34,732 bases of DNA. Source: Victivallales bacterium. GTDB lineage: Bacteria > Verrucomicrobiota > Lentisphaeria > Oligosphaerales > Oligosphaeraceae. The stretch is taken from contig JAFZAB010000130.1 in assembly GCA_017548425.1 (NCBI GenBank), positions 1-34,732 on the forward strand, read 5' to 3'. This document shows positions 26,423-34,026 of the stretch, piece by piece (the stretch's first letter is position 1; every line of letters begins with the position of its first letter). A model generated the notes under the pieces. It was not told the origin of the DNA and made no database searches. It was given only the letters and a program-made list of their open reading frames with translations. Position numbers and translations under genes: made by a program.

Positions 26423-26502
26423 TCTTCTAGGTTCCTAGCCTCCTAGCCTTCTAGGTTCCTAGCCTCCTAGCCTTCTAGCCTTCTAGATTTCTAGCCTTCT
26501 AG
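26419..26502. repeat. 8-bp-phased CTAG array joining two convergent stop codons
   Basis: CTAG occurs at 26419, 26427, 26435, 26443, 26451, 26459, 26467, 26475, 26483, 26491 and 26499, eleven times at exactly 8-base spacing. The four bases between vary (tctt, gttc, cctc, cctt, attt). The first CTAG includes the TAG of the plus-strand Gfo/Idh gene. The last includes the TAG of the minus-strand gene. Period 8 places TAG in all three frames of both strands. Confidence 0.95.
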
Positions 26503-28061
26503 TTTTTCTTCTGCGGAAGTTCCTCTCTGGGCGTCAGTTCGATGGATTCGCCCCAGGAGAGGACTTCCCCGCAGCCTTGATTGACGTATGGGCTGTAGAT
26601 GCCGCTGTAATTGCCTGAGAAGCTTTGACATGCAACGCCTGGCTCGCCACGTTTGCGATGCGTGAACTCCCATTCGTGGGCCGACATGATGAACGTGTTC
26701 CACCGCTTGTGAGCTTCCGGCAGGATGCCCGCTCCAGGCGAGACGGACGCATAGTGCGCATAGGCGCCTTGGGATTGAAAGTATTCGCACATGCGGACGA
26801 CTTCCGGCGGCTCGTAAATGTCGCCGCGAACAAGCAGATTCGTGCCTGGAACAAGTTCGACGACGAATGCCGTGTTCTGGACGCGGTATTTTCCCATGTT
26901 CTGCGTACTGTCGAACACCCAGTAGCCCGGTTCGCTGTGTTTCTCCGCACGGATGACATTGGGGTAATTCTCGCATTTGTAGTATTTTATGGCGTTGCCT
27001 GTCATGAAGACGAGTTTCTTTTTCGCAACAAGTTTCTGCAGCAGGTCATATCCTGTGTGGTCGGAATGCTCATGGGTGTGGTAACTGCGGTCGATGAGAT
27101 CGGTCAACGCCTCCAGATTCTCGTCGGACAGATTGAGCTTATAACGATGGCGGTTCTTGTTGGTGTATTCCCATTCGACGCCGCAGTTGACATCGAAGGC
27201 GAGCACTTTTCCGCCTGCTTTTACAAGAATGCCTGAACTATATAGTTTCCACAGCTTCGGAACAGGTGAATTCCATGCCTTGATTTCGTCTATTACCCTC
27301 TTGACACGTTTGTTATAGTAGTTTCCGACGACATCGCTGTCCTCTGAATTGGCGACCATCAACAGCGAATCCAGCCCGGAAAGCGCGAATGTTCGCGACA
27401 TGATGTCTTCGCAGCGCGGCGGAAATTTGGCCAATTGTTTTTCCACTTCGTCATACGTCGTTGCCTTGATGAACGCCGGTGGCATGTCTTTTTCTTCAAT
27501 CTCTTGGAAATGAACGGATTCCAGATAGAAATCACAAATGCCGCTGTCCCGCATGGGACTGAATGTCACGCCCATGCCACCGTTCAGCGGGAAGTCCATG
27601 ACGCCGTTGGCGATTGGGCCGTGTTTCACGACGGACTGGTAGTTCATGTTGACGTTGTTGATGTAGAAAACGAGGCTCCATTGCCCTGCCTTGTTCAGGC
27701 GGACAGGCTGGAAGTAGTAGAACGTTTCATTGTCCCGATCCATGGGTCGCATGCCGAATTGGAAGATTTTCTGAGGGCCAGTCGTGGAGAGATTGACGGT
27801 GCATTTACCGTATTTGAAAGGCGTTATGGATTTGGCCTCCAGATTGTAAACATGCATCCAGCCGCGGTTGGTCGTATCACAGATGACATGCAGGGCCTGT
27901 TTGCCTGTCTGCGGATTGACGGCGTATTCTGTATAACAGACTTTGGGATCGTTGTTTTCCGAATAGGTGTTGAATGACGGCTTGCCGTTGACGAAGTCGT
28001 ATTCCCATGCATTGACGGATGCGGCCAGACCAATCAGAAAAAGTGTCGAAAGTGTTTTCAT
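26499..28061 (-). CDS. Exported MBL-fold protein with an N-terminal beta-rich domain
   Basis: I do not recognise a named family. The 520-residue protein starts with a signal peptide (MKTLSTLFLIGLAASVNA). Residues ~20-190 look like a jelly-roll or concanavalin-type domain (KIFQFGMRPMDRDNETFYYFQPV, SLVFYINNV). The second half carries the metallo-beta-lactamase metal motif HxHxDH (His330, His332, Asp334, His335 in HTHEHSDHTG) and later TGNAIKYY and SAHEWEF. A periplasmic or outer-surface hydrolase is plausible; substrate unknown. The start at 28061 is chosen for the signal peptide over an in-frame ATG at 28106; no clear ribosome-binding site. Its stop codon is in the CTAG array. Confidence 0.75.
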   Translation of the reverse strand: MKTLSTLFLIGLAASVNAWEYDFVNGKPSFNTYSENNDPKVCYTEYAVNPQTGKQALHVICDTTNRGWMHVYNLEAKSITPFKYGKCTVNLSTTGPQKIFQFGMRPMDRDNETFYYFQPVRLNKAGQWSLVFYINNVNMNYQSVVKHGPIANGVMDFPLNGGMGVTFSPMRDSGICDFYLESVHFQEIEEKDMPPAFIKATTYDEVEKQLAKFPPRCEDIMSRTFALSGLDSLLMVANSEDSDVVGNYYNKRVKRVIDEIKAWNSPVPKLWKLYSSGILVKAGGKVLAFDVNCGVEWEYTNKNRHRYKLNLSDENLEALTDLIDRSYHTHEHSDHTGYDLLQKLVAKKKLVFMTGNAIKYYKCENYPNVIRAEKHSEPGYWVFDSTQNMGKYRVQNTAFVVELVPGTNLLVRGDIYEPPEVVRMCEYFQSQGAYAHYASVSPGAGILPEAHKRWNTFIMSAHEWEFTHRKRGEPGVACQSFSGNYSGIYSPYVNQGCGEVLSWGESIELTPREELPQKKN

Positions 28062-28253
28062 GGCGTGATTTGGAAACATGTTGAACGGTGAATGGTAATG
28101 AGTCAATCTATGACAATTCTGTCCTACTATAGTTCATTTTCTTGTTTTTCTCAATGTTTTTCAATATATCTTCCATCTGTTGCGCGAAGCGCATTCAAAC
28201 CACCGAGCCAACAGACCATGAAGTATGAGCTTTCGCATGACGTCGTTTGCACT

Positions 28254-28443
28254 TGCGCGAAGCGTGACGAACCGCCGAGCCGCAGGCAGCCGTTGGAAGT
28301 CTTTCCTTTTGAAGATTTCATATTCACACCTGAAGTCTTCTGGTTTTGTCGGCTCCTGCGGGGAGGCTATTAGTGAAAATCTGTGTGATCTGCGTAATCT
28401 GTGGTTTGCAAAAATTCGTGTCCATTCGTGTCCATTCGTGGTT
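28254..28443 (+). repeat. Structured dispersed intergenic repeat, copy B, with 9- and 10-bp tails
   Basis: Second copy of the element at 25141-25296, in the 395-base spacer 28062-28456. Shared blocks are in the same order, ending in the 9-bp units atctgtgtg/atctgcgta/atctgtggt. A 10-bp array follows (attcgtgtcc twice, then attcgtggtt). Its inner stem is GAAGA with TCTTC, a different sequence at the same place as in copy A. A partial element (mini-palindrome tgcgcgaagcgca at 28181-28193, then ccaccgagcc) lies just before it. The rest, 28062-28180, is AT-rich and holds no gene I can support. Confidence 0.7.
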
Positions 28444-28456
28444 GTTGAAAAGAGAA

Positions 28457-28891
28457 TCAAGATACCGTTCTTTTATTGTGTTTGCAGGGGTTCTGTCCAT
28501 AATGCTGTTTGAGAAAAAACCAGATGTTCTGCGCGGTGGTGATGCAGCCGAGCAGGGCCAGTTTCATGGCGATGGCTCGAATCGCCATCCCCTGATGCCG
28601 CCATGCCAAGATCTTGGCCGCGTAAGGCTCTAGCATGCTGTGTTTTGGACTGCTTCTCAGAATTTTCCCAACAAGTCCATTGGATTGATATTCTTCATAA
28701 ATCTGCTCGCCGCTGTCATACCAAAGCTTGGTGCTTTCCGTTTCCAGCATGCGATAGACAGGAGAGCGGTAGAACGCCAGCAAGGCTTCTTTCAGGTCGA
28801 TTTTCATGTCGCGTTCCATGTGAGAGACGATTTTTCCGACTTTCGCAGGAATGAACAGATGGATGTTTTCTTGTGTCACTTTTTGGGGCAT
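28457..28891 (-). CDS. Small helical protein fused to a C-terminal helix-turn-helix
   Basis: The 144-residue product has two parts. The N-terminal ~75 residues (VGKIVSHMERDMKIDLKEAL, FYRSPVYRMLETESTKLWYD, GEQIYEEYQ) resemble the short helical proteins often found beside DUF3990 genes. The C-terminal part (PYAAKILAWRHQGMAIRAIA, MKLALLGCITTAQNIWFFLK) has the spacing of a helix-turn-helix like those in plasmid and transposase regulators. It overlaps the DUF3990 gene by 16 bases, so translation is coupled. A DNA-binding antitoxin that represses its own operon is a natural guess, but it is inference. The last ~15 residues run towards repeat copy B and may be non-functional. Confidence 0.7.
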   Translation of the reverse strand: MPQKVTQENIHLFIPAKVGKIVSHMERDMKIDLKEALLAFYRSPVYRMLETESTKLWYDSGEQIYEEYQSNGLVGKILRSSPKHSMLEPYAAKILAWRHQGMAIRAIAMKLALLGCITTAQNIWFFLKQHYGQNPCKHNKRTVS

Positions 28892-29379
28892 GGCACTTTC
28901 TCCTTTCCTGAAAAATCAAGAAACAACAATGATTTAGCGGTATGGAACAAAATTTGGTTGGGCAAATGACTGTTTTTCAGCACGTCGATGAGTTCGTCTC
29001 GTTCCATGAATCCGCTTTCGAATGCGTTTAGGTAGGCGTATGCGTTTTCGTCCAAGGACGGGCCTGAGACGATATCGTATGAATGGGCCGTGCGCGGTTT
29101 CCGCCTGTTCTTCAAGATAAAATCAAGCCATCCGTTACAGGGCCTTTTGAATTTTTTGATGCGAAGCGCCGAATAGTTCATTAGGCCGATAGGCGTCTCA
29201 AAAATCGAGATGATTCCATAGGGAAGGGCCTCCCGTCTGGCAAGAAGGGTTGCCCGTAGCCGTGCCACCTCCTTCTCTTCGTACATGTAGATGCCCGAGC
29301 CGAAATCACCATGTCGCGCGGATGTTTTGAGTTTGGGAACGACGATTTCCGTTGTGTTGCTGTGGTAAATTTGCATCAA
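28876..29379 (-). CDS. DUF3990 domain protein (possible ADP-ribosyltransferase-like toxin)
   Basis: This 167-residue protein matches the DUF3990 pattern: IYHSNTTEIVVPKL at the N-terminus, then RHGDFGSGIYMYEEKEVARL, and a long helical C-terminus with SYDIVSGPSLDENAYAYL and NQILFHTAKSLLFL. The His of YHS, the Tyr of GIYMY and a later Glu are placed as in H-Y-E ADP-ribosyltransferases, but I cannot verify the fold. It is the middle gene of an overlapping operon: its ATG overlaps the upstream DUF3791 stop (ATGA), and its end overlaps the next gene by 16 bases. The layout is that of a toxin-antitoxin or defence module. Confidence 0.8.
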   Translation of the reverse strand: MMQIYHSNTTEIVVPKLKTSARHGDFGSGIYMYEEKEVARLRATLLARREALPYGIISIFETPIGLMNYSALRIKKFKRPCNGWLDFILKNRRKPRTAHSYDIVSGPSLDENAYAYLNAFESGFMERDELIDVLKNSHLPNQILFHTAKSLLFLDFSGKEKVPCPKK

Positions 29380-29585
29380 GCCCCCTTTTGATCCAGATAT
29401 TGTTTGATTTCTGTCAGAAGTTGTTGGTCATCAAGTTCATGCAACTCTTTATAATTTTCCAGCAAATAGTCGATAAGCCCGAACTCATTAAAAAAGTCCG
29501 CGATTTTCGTGCCGGAGATGCCGCCCATCATCGCCTTGTAGCTTTCGATGCAACGCGACAAAAATTCAGCTTGCTTTTCTTTCAT
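29376..29585 (-). CDS. DUF3791 domain protein (probable partner/antitoxin of DUF3990)
   Basis: The 69-residue helical protein has the DUF3791 arrangement: EFLSRCIESYKAMMGGISGT, then IADFFNEFGLIDYLLENYKE and LHELDDQQLLTEIKQYL. It is the first gene of the three-gene operon. The start at 29585 is preferred because AGGA lies eight bases upstream; a TTG two codons earlier is in frame. The stop overlaps the DUF3990 start by four bases. DUF3791 and DUF3990 genes are usually neighbours, which supports both calls. Its likely role is to bind or neutralise the DUF3990 product. Confidence 0.82.
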   Translation of the reverse strand: MKEKQAEFLSRCIESYKAMMGGISGTKIADFFNEFGLIDYLLENYKELHELDDQQLLTEIKQYLDQKGA

Positions 29586-29654
29586 GTTCAAATCTTTCCT
29601 GTAGTTTGCATTGAAGACAGAGATTCTGCCTGTTCGTTAGTTGGTACAATAGTT

Positions 29655-29699
29655 ACGATAATCCCTTTTGTGGGTTTGTCAAATAATTTTGTCAAATAA
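29655..29699 (-). promoter_or_regulatory. Promoter with duplicated -35 words ahead of the DUF3791-DUF3990 operon
   Basis: The 12-bp word tttgtcaaataa occurs at 29675-29686 and again at 29688-29699. On the minus strand each gives TTGACA. The proximal one is 16 bases from TATCGT (29660-29655). The duplicate could be an operator half-site pair for the helix-turn-helix protein of the operon. Confidence 0.45.
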
Positions 29700-29825
29700 A
29701 GTAAAATATTGTTAAAGATAAAAAATGGTCTTTGACAGGAAAAATTTGCCCCAATAGAGGCCTCCACTTTAAAAAAGAGAAATCGGCGATACGTTATTAA
29801 GGTAATGAAATTTGGAGGACAAACC

Positions 29826-30863
29826 ATGAAAATACCAGATCGAATCGCGACAGAAGAAGAATTGGAACAGTTGTTGTCGGAACCGCATCCCGCATTGATC
29901 GAGATGATGAAACGGCTTGATGGCGACATCATGATATTAGGCGTCGCAGGGAAGATGGGCGTCACGATGGCCATGCAGGCGAAACGCGCCGTGGAGGCGG
30001 CGGGCGTCTGCAAACGGATCATTGGCGTGGCGCGTTTTTCCAAAGCGGGCGAACGTGAAAAACTGGAAGCCCATGGTGTCGAGACAATACCATGTGACTT
30101 GCTGGATCGCAAAGCAGTCCAAAAACTGCCGAAAATCAAGAATGTCATCTTCATGGCGGGACGCAAATTCGGTACCGACGGCAATGAACCGCAGACATGG
30201 GCGATGAACGCCCTGGCTCCCGCCAACGTAGCGGAACATTTTGCGGACAGCCGACTTGTGGTTTTCTCCTCAGGCAACATCTATCCATTGCGCCATGCGG
30301 CGGAAGGCGGTTGCACGGAAGAGACGCCGCCCATGCCAATCGGTGAATATGCGCAGTCGTGTCTTGCCCGTGAACGGATTTTCGAATATTACGCCCAAAA
30401 GAACGGGACGAAGCTGTTGCTGTTTCGCCTGAACTATGCTGTCGATTTGCGTTACGGCGTATTGCACGACATCGGCCGGGCCATTTGGGAAGACAGGCCG
30501 GTCGATAATTCCGTCGGTTTTTTCAATGTCATCTGGCAGGGGGACGCCAATGCGGCGGCACTCCGCTGTCTGGAACTTGCGGACAATCCACGGGTGATTT
30601 TGAATGTGACTGGCCCTGAACAGGCTGGCGTGGAGGAAACGGCGTTGGCGATGGGGCGGATCATGGGCCGTCCAATTGAATTTGTGAAGAATGCCGCCGG
30701 CGATTTGAGCCTTCTGAATAATTCAGGCAAGATGCAGGAGCTTTTGGGGAAGCCGCGCATCGGGCTGGAGGACATGGTCTGCCTGCAAGCCCAATGGATT
30801 ATGGATGGTGGTGTAACCATCGGTAAACCAACTCATTACGAAGTCAGTAACGGAAAATTCTGA
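29826..30863 (+). CDS. Atypical NAD-dependent epimerase/dehydratase (SDR) lacking the catalytic Lys
   Basis: The 345-residue protein has a 33-residue N-terminal extension before the Rossmann strand IMILGVAGKMG. It keeps NVIFMAG, the SSGNIYP segment, and LLLFRLNYAVDLRYG. In place of YxxxK the sequence is YAQSC, so the usual Lys is missing. Such sequence suggests a changed reaction or a non-catalytic sugar-binding role. The start at 29826 is chosen for GGAGG upstream, against ATG 29805. Its TGA overlaps the next ATG by one base (TGATG), so the two products are made together. Confidence 0.82.
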   Translation: MKIPDRIATEEELEQLLSEPHPALIEMMKRLDGDIMILGVAGKMGVTMAMQAKRAVEAAGVCKRIIGVARFSKAGEREKLEAHGVETIPCDLLDRKAVQKLPKIKNVIFMAGRKFGTDGNEPQTWAMNALAPANVAEHFADSRLVVFSSGNIYPLRHAAEGGCTEETPPMPIGEYAQSCLARERIFEYYAQKNGTKLLLFRLNYAVDLRYGVLHDIGRAIWEDRPVDNSVGFFNVIWQGDANAAALRCLELADNPRVILNVTGPEQAGVEETALAMGRIMGRPIEFVKNAAGDLSLLNNSGKMQELLGKPRIGLEDMVCLQAQWIMDGGVTIGKPTHYEVSNGKF

Positions 30864-31924
30864 TGAAACGGATTTGCGACATCGATTCAGTTGTGCTTTC
30901 AACGGTTCGCAAGGGAACGGTCATTCCTGCGATGGTGTTGGCATTGGACGAACAGCGGCAGTTCGCGCCGCGATACCAACGTGCCTTGGCGCGGTATTTC
31001 ATCGACGCAGGCGTTGGCGGAATCGCCGTCGGCGTTCATTCCACGCAATTTGCGATTCGCGATCCGAAAATCAATCTGTTTCAGCGTGTGATCCGCGAAA
31101 CAGGACAATTCATCGATGAATGGTGCGACCGCAGAGAGCGTCGTGTTCTGAAAGTCGGCGGTGTCTGCGGACGAACGGAACAAGCCGTGGCGGAAGCGGA
31201 ATTCGAGGCGTCCTGCGGATTCGATGCGGCGTTGCTGTCCATGGGCGCGTTCAAAGACGATACAATCGAAACAATGCTCCATCATTGCCGCGAAGTGGCG
31301 AAGGTCATGCCGATCATCGGTTTCTATCTGCAGCCGAGCGTCGGTGGGCGGATGTTGCCATTTGAATTCTGGCGGGAATTTGTCGAGATTCCAAATGTTC
31401 TCGCCATCAAGATCGCGCCGTTCAACCGCTATTTCACGCTGGATGTCGTGCGCGCCGTCGCGGAATCAGGCCGCGACGACATTACCTTATACACTGGCAA
31501 CGACGACAATCTGCTCATTGATTTGCTGACGGAATATCGTGTTTCTAGTAAACGTTTGCGGATCAAAGGCGGCCTGCTTGGCCATTGGTCCGTCTGGACG
31601 AAAAAGGCCGTTGAACTTTTGGACAAAGTCCATGAAATCGTTGATTCACAGGCGGCTGTGCCGCCGGAATTGCTGTCGCTTGCCGTGCAGATCACGGATA
31701 GTAACGCGGCGTTTTTCGATCCGCAGCATGGTTTTGCAGGCTGCATTCCAGGCCTTCATGAAGTGCTTCGACGTCAAGGACTTCTGCCTGGAACATGGTG
31801 TCTTGATCCGAATGAGACACTGTCGCCCAGTCAAGCGGAGGAAATCACGCGCGTCCATGACGCCTATCCGCATCTGCACGACGACGCCTTCGTCGCCGCG
31901 CATCTGGCGGAATGGCTGGCCTGA
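30863..31924 (+). CDS. Dihydrodipicolinate synthase (DapA)-family aldolase
   Basis: This 353-residue protein has the class I aldolase barrel of the DapA/NAL family, longer than typical DapA (about 290). The Schiff-base Lys is probably Lys183 in VLAIKIAPF, and Tyr155 in GFYLQPS fits the catalytic Tyr. The N-terminal part has a GVGGIAVGVHSTQFA loop where DapA has its GTTGE motif, so it is not lysine-pathway DapA; sugar-acid or keto-acid aldolases are more likely. It is translationally coupled to the atypical SDR. No strong terminator follows; 31925-32026 holds only short weak inverted words. Confidence 0.85.
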   Translation: MKRICDIDSVVLSTVRKGTVIPAMVLALDEQRQFAPRYQRALARYFIDAGVGGIAVGVHSTQFAIRDPKINLFQRVIRETGQFIDEWCDRRERRVLKVGGVCGRTEQAVAEAEFEASCGFDAALLSMGAFKDDTIETMLHHCREVAKVMPIIGFYLQPSVGGRMLPFEFWREFVEIPNVLAIKIAPFNRYFTLDVVRAVAESGRDDITLYTGNDDNLLIDLLTEYRVSSKRLRIKGGLLGHWSVWTKKAVELLDKVHEIVDSQAAVPPELLSLAVQITDSNAAFFDPQHGFAGCIPGLHEVLRRQGLLPGTWCLDPNETLSPSQAEEITRVHDAYPHLHDDAFVAAHLAEWLA

Positions 31925-32026
31925 TAGACAAGACATGCAAAAAGAGGCCGTTGCAAAACTTTTTGACAAACAAAAGCCTTTTGAATTTACTTGTCAGTCT
32001 TGAAGTTGCTGACTGATAGAGGATTT

Positions 32027-33628
32027 CTATATACTCTCGTCGTTTTTGTCGAGCACTTCCCAATGACCGCCTTTGTCTGGACCGACACGGTGGAGGCGAC
32101 CTGAACTCTGCAATTCCGCTAAACGACGCATCAGTGTACGTTCTGAAAGCCCTAAATCAGAAGCTAGTTCTTTAGCGGATAATTTGGGGGCTTCACTAAG
32201 ACAAAACAAAATCCTGTCTTGTTGTTGTTTTATGTCAATTTGTGGCGTTTTTTCTATGCCATTGGACTGATTTTCTATGCCGTTGGACTGATTTTCTATG
32301 CCGTTGGACTGATTTTCTATGCCATTGGGCTGATTTTCTATGTCGTTGGACTGATTTTCTATGCCACGATTCGTTTCTCCAGCCTTGTCTTCTGGATCAT
32401 TGTAATCAAGCGTAAGAACAGTGCGTTCAGGATCGAACTGTTCCTGAAGTTGCGGTTCGGGCCAACCGTGCTCCTTCCACAAGGCAAAAAGCTGAAAAAG
32501 ACCCGTCCCGAGTTTCTCACCGATTTCGACGAGAGCAAAGAGCGTGAAGAGAACGTCGTTGCGAGCATCACTGGTTCCGCCGGCGATGGCGACATCCAAT
32601 GGAACACGGAAGATGCCCGGATTGGAAAAGGTGATATGCCGAAAACGCTTTTCAATGACAATGCCGCGACGTCCATAGAAGTCGGCGTGGACGAGTGTGT
32701 TGGCCAGACATTCACGAATGGCCTTGTGGATTGGTGTGTCGTCAATGCGATACATCTCTTTGTCCAGTGCGAACGGTGTTTTGACATCCGCTGTCAGACG
32801 TGAGGCCACCCGAGAATAAAAATCGTAGAGATTGCCACTCCAGTCAGCGGTCAGCGGGGAGATGCGGTCGCTGTAGCGTGGATTGTCGTCAAGCCGTTCA
32901 ATGTAGTCCACGAAATAGTGCGGGAATTCGCCGACGATGTAGCCGAAATTGCCGAACATGAGCAGGGCGGCGAGCGTAGGGCGTACAATGCCTTGTTCGT
33001 CACGTCTCGCCGCGCCGGTCATGAGCAGGAGTTCTTCGATTTCGATTTCGTTCCATGGAGCCCCTTCACGTCGCATTTGCAATCGGTTGCGATATCGGCG
33101 AAGCGTGTCTTGATTCAAATCGGCAATCGTCAGGTTTTCGACAATTTGGTGGTCACCGCCTTCGTGACTGCGGTTGCGCAGCATGGCGTCCACAGCTTCT
33201 TCGCTGCAACGGTAGTCGCCTTCTCCATTGCGGCGATAAGAACCAGTATAGGGATTGGGGCCGACAAAGACAGGACGGTCATGGCAGGAAGGCCGTGGGA
33301 CATCCACGACGACCACTGTCTTGCCGACGCAATCGACCGCATAGATGCAGCGGTTGAAGAGGATGTTCGCGCTGATCTTCTGGCGGTTGTTGACACTGTT
33401 CCAAAGCTCATGCATCAACTTTTCGGCATCATCCACGCCTTGTATATGGTATTGGCCATCCGTCTCCTTCACGCCTAGAAGAATGAGGCCGCCATCCGCA
33501 TTGGCGAAGGCGGAATAGCTCTCCCAAAAGGATTGTGGTAGAGCGTTTTTCGCTTCCTTGAATTCCATGCGGTCTGTTTCCGGCGCCGCCAGTAGTTTTA
33601 TGATGTCGTCGGCCGTCAGTTTTTTCAT
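32027..33628 (-). CDS. AlbA_2 / GHKL-ATPase regulator (RecG-like C-terminal fold) with repeat linker
   Basis: A 533-residue protein with three parts. Residues ~15-130 are an AlbA_2 (Schlafen AlbA) domain (DRMEFKEAKN, FANADGGLILLGV). Residues ~200-410 contain a GHKL-type ATPase half (ECLANTLVHADFYG, then ITFSNPG and GTSDARND). A C-terminal winged helix lies at ~465-530 (LSAKELASDLGLSERTLMRRL). Such proteins are common as transcription regulators, and some accompany mobile or defence elements. The AGGAGG site supports the start at 33628. Between the ATPase and winged helix lies a flexible linker of IENQSNG heptads from a 21-bp DNA repeat. Confidence 0.88.
   Translation of the reverse strand: MKKLTADDIIKLLAAPETDRMEFKEAKNALPQSFWESYSAFANADGGLILLGVKETDGQYHIQGVDDAEKLMHELWNSVNNRQKISANILFNRCIYAVDCVGKTVVVVDVPRPSCHDRPVFVGPNPYTGSYRRNGEGDYRCSEEAVDAMLRNRSHEGGDHQIVENLTIADLNQDTLRRYRNRLQMRREGAPWNEIEIEELLLMTGAARRDEQGIVRPTLAALLMFGNFGYIVGEFPHYFVDYIERLDDNPRYSDRISPLTADWSGNLYDFYSRVASRLTADVKTPFALDKEMYRIDDTPIHKAIRECLANTLVHADFYGRRGIVIEKRFRHITFSNPGIFRVPLDVAIAGGTSDARNDVLFTLFALVEIGEKLGTGLFQLFALWKEHGWPEPQLQEQFDPERTVLTLDYNDPEDKAGETNRGIENQSNDIENQPNGIENQSNGIENQSNGIENQSNGIEKTPQIDIKQQQDRILFCLSEAPKLSAKELASDLGLSERTLMRRLAELQSSGRLHRVGPDKGGHWEVLDKNDESI
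32254..32370. repeat. 21-bp tandem repeat (5 copies plus a partial) in the AlbA/GHKL gene
   Basis: Units begin at 32254, 32275, 32296, 32317, 32338 and 32359 (partial). The unit ctatgcc(a/g)ttggactgattt encodes a heptad near Ile-Glu-Asn-Gln-Ser-Asn-Gly on the minus strand. Small differences (Ser/Pro, Gly/Asp) show it is not fully homogenised. Copy-number change keeps the frame and alters linker length. Confidence 0.95.
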
Positions 33629-33830
33629 GAAGTCTCCTCCTGTTTCACAGCCTTCTGAAGCCGTTTGCCGTATCCCTGTCGTTTTCTTTTGGGGACGAGT
33701 TTCGGCAACTAATCAATAGAATCAATAACGATAATATAAGATATGAAGATTGAATTTACAAAGAAGCATTCGCCATAAATCATGTTTTTTACCGATTTGG
33801 ATAGAGATGCGGATACGTCATATATTTAGA

Positions 33831-34012
33831 CGTCATACCCCTAGGCGAAGCCTGAGGTGAGGCGGGAAAAGAAAACACGGCCTCGAAGAGGACGAATGTG
33901 AAATGGCTTGATGTGCAACTCTCTCACATTCAGCCTCTTCGAGGCTGTCGGTTAGAAGACGGCCTGTCCCCAGGCTTCGCCTGGGGTTACTCGTATGACG
34001 CCTCTCCGAGGC
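33831..34012. repeat. Cluster of triloop palindromes nested in an inverted repeat
   Basis: Outer arms cgtcatac (33831-33838) and gtatgacg (33993-34000). Next come inverted copies aggcgaagcct (33843-33853) and ccccaggcttcgcctgggg (33968-33986). Then a perfect 12-bp pair gcctcgaagagg/cctcttcgaggc (33880-33891 with 33934-33945), then gaatgtga/tcacattc (33894-33901 with 33924-33931). Most arms are themselves palindromes with GAA or TTC loops; another, gcctc-tcc-gaggc, follows at 34000-34012. The whole can form one large cruciform or RNA hairpin. Confidence 0.85.
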
Positions 34013-34026
34013 TGACATGGATATAC

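Noticed and set aside
31925..32026. Terminator after the DapA-family gene
   Set aside because: Only short imperfect inverted words are present (aaaagaggc with gcctttt; tcagtc with gactga) and no clear T-run.
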